Assembly (NCBI GenBank): GCA_012744275.1 | Contig: JAAYIE010000084.1 | Coordinates: 24,344 to 88,343 of the forward strand | From: Desulfobulbaceae bacterium | Lineage (GTDB): Bacteria; Desulfobacterota; Desulfobulbia; Desulfobulbales; Desulfobulbaceae | Direction of reading: 5' to 3' | Length of the DNA stretch: 64,000 nt | In this document: piece by piece, positions 59,612-64,000 of the stretch | Numbering within the stretch: position 1 is the first letter of the stretch | Layout: each line of letters begins with the position of its first letter | Program-made: the position numbers and the translations under genes | Notes under the pieces: generated by a model | Told to the model about the DNA's origin: nothing | The model's input: only the letters and a program-made list of their open reading frames with translations | Databases searched by the model: none

Positions 59612-60430
59612 TTAAAAGAAGGCGTGGAAATGATGCACTGGGCCGTGGCCTTGGCCGATGCGGTAGGCTGCGCCAGCGCGGATGGCCTCGGTAATATATT
59701 TTTTGCCTTCGGCCACTGCATCGGCAATATCCAAGCCCTTGGCGAGATTTGCGGTAATGGCCGAAGACAGGGTGCAGCCGGTGCCGTGGTTATTACGGGT
59801 AGAGATGCGTTTTCCAGGAAAGCGCACAATTCGCTTTTCAGCACCCAGATAGAGCAGGTCATCACTGTCTGAGTCTTCCAGGTGCCCGCCCTTGATGAGC
59901 ACATTGGCGCAGCCGAGCTTGTTCAGTTCCTGCGCTGCCTCTTCCATGGCTTCAAGGGTGGGAATCGGGCGGCCGAGCAGCACTTCCGCTTCGGGCAAAT
60001 TCGGGGTGATTAGCCGCGCCCGGGGTATGAGCTCTTCCTTCAGGGCGGTAACAGCCTCATCCTTAAGCAGTTTATCCCCGCTTTGCGCCACCATGACCGG
60101 ATCCAGCACCACCGGCGTATCTGCGGCCCATTTGCGCAGGCCATCCGCCACGGTGCGAATCAGGGTGGGGGAAAAGAGCATGCCAATTTTGATCGCATTT
60201 GCGCCGATGTCGGTCAACACCGCCTCCATCTGATCTGTCACCATTTCTATGGGCACAGCAAAGATGGAGCGTACAGTCACAGTATTTTGGGCAGTGAGGG
60301 CGGTAATCACGCTCATGCCATAACAGCCATTGGCGGCAAAGGTTTTTAGATCTGCCTGTATGCCTGCGCCGCCGCCGCTGTCAGATCCGGCTATGGTAAG
60401 CGCGCGCGCGTATTGCATTTCTTGAGCCAT
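59612..60430 (-). CDS. thiD: Hydroxymethylpyrimidine/phosphomethylpyrimidine kinase
   Basis: ALTIAGSDSGGGAGIQADLKTFAANGCYGMSVITALTAQNT; NNHGTGCTLSSAITANLA. Confidence 0.95.
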   Translation of the reverse strand: MAQEMQYARALTIAGSDSGGGAGIQADLKTFAANGCYGMSVITALTAQNTVTVRSIFAVPIEMVTDQMEAVLTDIGANAIKIGMLFSPTLIRTVADGLRKWAADTPVVLDPVMVAQSGDKLLKDEAVTALKEELIPRARLITPNLPEAEVLLGRPIPTLEAMEEAAQELNKLGCANVLIKGGHLEDSDSDDLLYLGAEKRIVRFPGKRISTRNNHGTGCTLSSAITANLAKGLDIADAVAEGKKYITEAIRAGAAYRIGQGHGPVHHFHAFF

Positions 60431-60512
60431 AGTCTCTCCTGCTGGATAATGAAATAAAATCAAGAGCAATAACAATGTTCAGCAACGTAATTGCCCTGAA
60501 ACAGGGTTGGTA

Positions 60513-60608
60513 AGCCCAGTATCAATCTGAGACCCAGGCAAAGATGCCGACATGGAGAGCAGAGAGCGTTTTCACTTTCAGCTTTTACATTCGTATAGAA
60601 ATTGGAAT
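60513..60608. repeat. Interspersed inverted-terminus element, diverged copy J
   Basis: GCCGACATGGAGAGC...GAAATTGGAAT; left end uncertain. Confidence 0.4.
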
Positions 60609-60630
60609 AAATGGCTGGTTTTACAGCCTT

Positions 60631-62127
60631 CTATAGAAGAGGTGAAAGCAGCAGGCAGATGTTTTCCTTGAACTGCGGCCACCAGCCGCGCCTGCTGAAA
60701 GCTACCAGGTCGAGTTCGCTTGCATGCTCCATGTATCGTTCCTGCTCTGTGGCCAAAAGTTTGGCAAAATCAGCGCAATATACAATGAGGGTGGCTTCGA
60801 AGTTAAGCCAGAAGCTGCGCATGTCCAGATTTACCGAGCCGATCAGGGCAACCTGTTTGTCTACGCAGATGGTTTTAGCATGGAGCAGACCGCCTGCAAA
60901 CAAACAAATACGTACCCCAGCCCTGGCAAGTTCTTCGAAACGGGCCCGACTGGCATGCTGAGCCAGACGGGAATCGCAGCGGACCGGTACAATCAGGCGC
61001 ACATCCACTCCCCGGTGGGCTGCGGCTTGCAGTGCTTCCACCACGCCGTCGTCGGGTATGAAGTAGGGCGTGGTCAAGGTCAGTTGGCTGCGGGCGCTGT
61101 AAATGGTGGTGAGCAGCAGGCTGTGAATGGCATTTGGTGTGTCGCCAGGGCCAGAGGGTGCAAGTTGCACCGGTGCGTGCTGCACCATGGGTTCAGGCTC
61201 AAACCTGGCAGCGTCTGCGTGGTCTGGCATACTGATTTCGCCCAGGGGAATAAACTCTGTGGTTTCCTGGAACCAGTCGTGGGCAAACACGGCCTTCAAT
61301 TCTCCCACCACAGGGCCGGTCAGCCGTACCATAAGATCAATCCATTCGCCTACTCCTGCTTCTGGCTTGAAAAAGGATGGGTCGGCCATGTTTTGGCTGC
61401 CACTGTAGGCAATGGTGTTGTCAATTACTACCAGTTTGCGGTGGTTGCGAATATCAAGCCGGGTAAAAAACATCCAGATAAGCGCTGCAGGGAGCGAATT
61501 TTCCACCCGCACTCCAGCCTGACGCATGATGCGTGCTGCCCGGCTGCGCAAAAAGGAGCGGCTGCCTATGTCATCCAAAAGCACCCGGCAGTCAACGCCT
61601 CTCTGTGCTGCGCGGATGAGTGCCTCGGCCACGGCATCCGCCTCACCGCCCGTGCACCAGATGTAAAACTGCAGGTAACAGCTTGTCTGCGCCTGGTCAA
61701 TATCAAGGATGAGGGCCTTAAAAAAATCTGTGGGTTTGGCGTAGAGCTGCAGGGCATTGTCGCGCAGGGCGGGCATGCCAAAGGTTTGCTGCGCCAGGCG
61801 GTGCAGTGACGAGTAGAGGAGATTACCGCCGTGCCAGTCGTCTTCAATAAAGGGGAGCAGGCTTTCTGGCGCGCGCAGGTAGAGCACCCGTGATTCGCGC
61901 ATGCGCCTGAGTCGCCGTTCGGGCAAGCGGTTTTCGCCAAAGAGCATGTAGAGCACATACCCAAGGAAAGGCAGGAAAACGATAATCAGCAGCCAGGCCA
62001 TGGTGATGCTGTAGGCGCGTTTCTGCATCACTACCCTGAGCGACAAGCCAATGCGGATGCACAGGTCTGCCAGCAGAATCAGGATTGGAATAAAGGTGGT
62101 GAAGAAAAAGGAGTCAGACGGGTTCAT
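60631..62127 (-). CDS. cls: Cardiolipin synthase (two PLD domains)
   Basis: DIRNHRKLVVIDNTIAYSGSQNMAD and LLHAKTICVDKQVALIGSVNLDMRS HKD motifs. Confidence 0.93.
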   Translation of the reverse strand: MNPSDSFFFTTFIPILILLADLCIRIGLSLRVVMQKRAYSITMAWLLIIVFLPFLGYVLYMLFGENRLPERRLRRMRESRVLYLRAPESLLPFIEDDWHGGNLLYSSLHRLAQQTFGMPALRDNALQLYAKPTDFFKALILDIDQAQTSCYLQFYIWCTGGEADAVAEALIRAAQRGVDCRVLLDDIGSRSFLRSRAARIMRQAGVRVENSLPAALIWMFFTRLDIRNHRKLVVIDNTIAYSGSQNMADPSFFKPEAGVGEWIDLMVRLTGPVVGELKAVFAHDWFQETTEFIPLGEISMPDHADAARFEPEPMVQHAPVQLAPSGPGDTPNAIHSLLLTTIYSARSQLTLTTPYFIPDDGVVEALQAAAHRGVDVRLIVPVRCDSRLAQHASRARFEELARAGVRICLFAGGLLHAKTICVDKQVALIGSVNLDMRSFWLNFEATLIVYCADFAKLLATEQERYMEHASELDLVAFSRRGWWPQFKENICLLLSPLL

Positions 62128-62801
62128 GGCAGGGTGAATGTCTGCCCAAGCAGTTGCGGCCAGCGCTGATGGCCAGGGTCTGCAGCGGTAGCTACCTCCT
62201 GCGGGAAAATGGAGGCCTTGCCTGGGGGTACGATGCCCAGGAAGGCTAGGCCATTTGCCTGGGCAGCCTTGAGATCAGCCAGCGCATCGCCAATGAAGAG
62301 GCTGCAGGACGGAGTAAAGGCATGGTCGTGCAGCACCTTGCGCACAATATCGCTTTTATGCCGGGGTGAGCCAAAAACACCGCTAAAAAACGGGGCGAGC
62401 TGTTTGTGCTTGATGATGGCCTGCATCTCTTCCTCGGGCGTGCCAGATACGACAAAGGCAGGAACACGCGCCTGTTGCAGAGCTTGCAGGGTGGTCATGA
62501 CATTGGCCAGCAAAGGGGCAGCCACTACGGCCTCAAAGACCAGGTCTGCAAAACGTTCGACCAGTCTGGCGAGAGCCTTCTCATCAATTGATTGCCCGGC
62601 GATTTGTTCCATGCAATAGCGCAGCTTGCTGTGCCTGGGCATGCCGCCGTTGTCTACATGATAGCGTACCGCTGCTGCCTGCACCTCTTGGCCAAAGGGC
62701 GCAAACAGGGTGGTAAAGGCCTCTTTTTTGACCTCCAGGGAAGCGGCAATCACCCCGTCAAAATCAAAGAAAACAGCGTGCAGATTAGGGTTACAGGTCA
62801 T
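62124..62801 (-). CDS. HAD-superfamily hydrolase
   Basis: AVFFDFDGVIAASLEVKKEAF; VSGTPEEEM; FIGDALADLKAAQANGL. Confidence 0.92.
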   Translation of the reverse strand: MTCNPNLHAVFFDFDGVIAASLEVKKEAFTTLFAPFGQEVQAAAVRYHVDNGGMPRHSKLRYCMEQIAGQSIDEKALARLVERFADLVFEAVVAAPLLANVMTTLQALQQARVPAFVVSGTPEEEMQAIIKHKQLAPFFSGVFGSPRHKSDIVRKVLHDHAFTPSCSLFIGDALADLKAAQANGLAFLGIVPPGKASIFPQEVATAADPGHQRWPQLLGQTFTLP

Positions 62802-63394
62802 GGGATATTGCCTGGCATAAGCGGGAATGGACCGACAGGGCGACCATCTGCTTCATGCCGTTGTAAGAGTTTTTCATACGAGTCAAAAAATCCTGTCTTT
62901 TCGAAATGAAATAATTCGAATGCCTCTATCAAACGGGTTTCTCGACAAATTGAGCATATTTCTAATTTGATCCACAACCGAATCCCAGTCCCAACAAGCA
63001 GGAGATGAATCGCGAATAACAAGAGCTACGTTGGAACCATAGTCTTTCTGCAGTTTTTGTAATATCCGGCTTATAATCATGTCAGTAACCTTGCCCTGTG
63101 TAAACAACTCGTTCTCTCCAATGGGTTTGCCTTTCCCGCTCTTACGTCATCGAGATGCTGTCGCAGGGCTTCAATATTTCTATGGTTAGACCGGCCAAGA
63201 GCAGCTTGGATATCTTTTAGACGATCTTCAGTCAGCGTGACCTCGAAATTGAATGCATTCCCATTTGTGTCCTTGCACCGGATGTCTGGAGCATCAGAAT
63301 ATTTAACTATGGAAACTGATGTTTTCATCTCATGGTTGTATAAACCGAGGAAAGCATCAGCTGTTGCCTTCCCAATAGCTCCTTTTTCGTTCAA
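62798..63394 (-). pseudogene. Frameshifted hypothetical gene (three overlapping-frame fragments, possible cassette gene)
   Basis: ORFs 63077..63394, 62883..63107 and 62798..63022 look like consecutive pieces in different frames (e.g. ...DDVRAGK / GKPIGENELFTQGKVTDMI...; ...FDRGI / FELFHFEKTGFFDSYEKLLQ). Confidence 0.6.
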
Positions 63395-63415
63395 ATCAGC
63401 CTCTATTATATTTAG

Positions 63416-63503
63416 GCCCTAACCGCCCCACATCACCGGCAGCAAAAAGCAGAGCGAGGAACGAGCGGCACTTTTTGCTGTCCAACGGCATGTAATTGTT
63501 AGC
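63416..63503 (-). repeat. attC-like (integron recombination site-like) imperfect palindrome
   Basis: Minus strand GCTAACAATTACAT...CAGCAAAAAG...CTTTTTGCTG...ATGTGGGGCGGTTAGGGC: terminal CTAAC/GTTAG, ACAT/ATGT, 10-bp central stem. Confidence 0.5.
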
Positions 63504-63532
63504 AATGATTATTTTCTGGTGATATCGGCCAA

Positions 63533-63868
63533 TTATATATCATGATTGCTTTCCGTGATTTTCCTGTAAAAATTATGCCTTTTACCCAGCTCTGCTGATC
63601 CAGCATGAGATAAATGCCCTTTATCTCTGAAGATCCAGGTTGTATCAAAATGCGTCTTGCAATGGCCATTCTCACAAATAAAATCGTCAAGACGAATTAC
63701 TTTATATTTTTGATGTATAGCCTCTAAAAGACCAAAAGCTTTGGTTCTTTCTTTGGAGATTTGGCTAATGTTAAAGTCGCAATTTTCTAAACTCAATCCA
63801 TTCCATTCTGCTTTTGCTAAACATCTTCCCAAATCAATGCCGTTAGCTGGGGGCGGTGAAAAGATTAC
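63533..63868 (-). pseudogene. C-terminal remnant of SGNH-domain (OafA-like) acyltransferase, 5' truncated
   Basis: IFSPPPANGIDLGRCLA...VIRLDDFICENGHCKTHFDTTWIFRDKGHLSHAGSAELG; similarity stops near the IS end. Confidence 0.6.
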
Positions 63869-63869
63869 A

Positions 63870-64000
63870 GGGGTAACAGCCCGTTGAAAAAGTTTGCAAG
63901 TATGCCATAATGGCATTTTCCCTAAGGAGGACGCCATGAGTCTTGGCCGGAGCAAGGAGCAGCAGCGCAGTATGTGGCTGGCGTATGATCAGATACCGCA
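63870..64000 (+). mobile_element. Left end of an insertion sequence (runs off window; boundary approximate)
   Basis: Non-coding end with ATGCCATAATGGCAT hairpin, AAGGAGG RBS, then transposase-like MSLGRSKEQQRSMWLAYDQIP from 63936. Confidence 0.55.
63936..64000 (+). CDS. Transposase N-terminus (IS1182/IS5-like guess), truncated by window end
   Basis: MSLGRSKEQQRSMWLAYDQIP...; RBS CTAAGGAGG upstream. Confidence 0.5.
   Translation, partial: MSLGRSKEQQRSMWLAYDQIP

Overview
The window is a bacterial chromosomal segment whose gene content suggests a sulfur-metabolising, Desulfobulbaceae-like organism; this taxonomy is inferred from gene content only. Most of it is ordinary core metabolism: an amino-acid ABC transporter, an ABC-F protein, pheA, a tRNA-Pro, rsmE, dtd, an M16C protease, kamA-like, a rhomboid, a YdiJ-like oxidoreductase, rpsT, thiD and cls. 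The distinctive bioenergetic block is at about 26-46 kb. It holds two divergent NrfD-like membrane proteins with small ORFs between them, a tandem-PAS sigma-54 regulator, and a MopB oxidoreductase plus four-cluster ferredoxin directly abutting an 11-gene nuoABCDHIJKLMN operon that has no nuoEFG here. Next to it is an acuC/acuB-like, ADP-forming acyl-CoA synthetase and CoA-transferase::GNAT cluster. The most novel-looking non-coding signal is a family of short intergenic elements with inverted termini (about 63, 122 and 137 bp size classes), with 8 or more probable copies. The right end (62.8-64 kb) is accessory: a multiply frameshifted ORF, an attC-like folded site, an SGNH/acyltransferase remnant and the left end of an insertion sequence. 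A DUF2332-like gene is split by one in-frame TAA. No CRISPR array or rRNA was seen.
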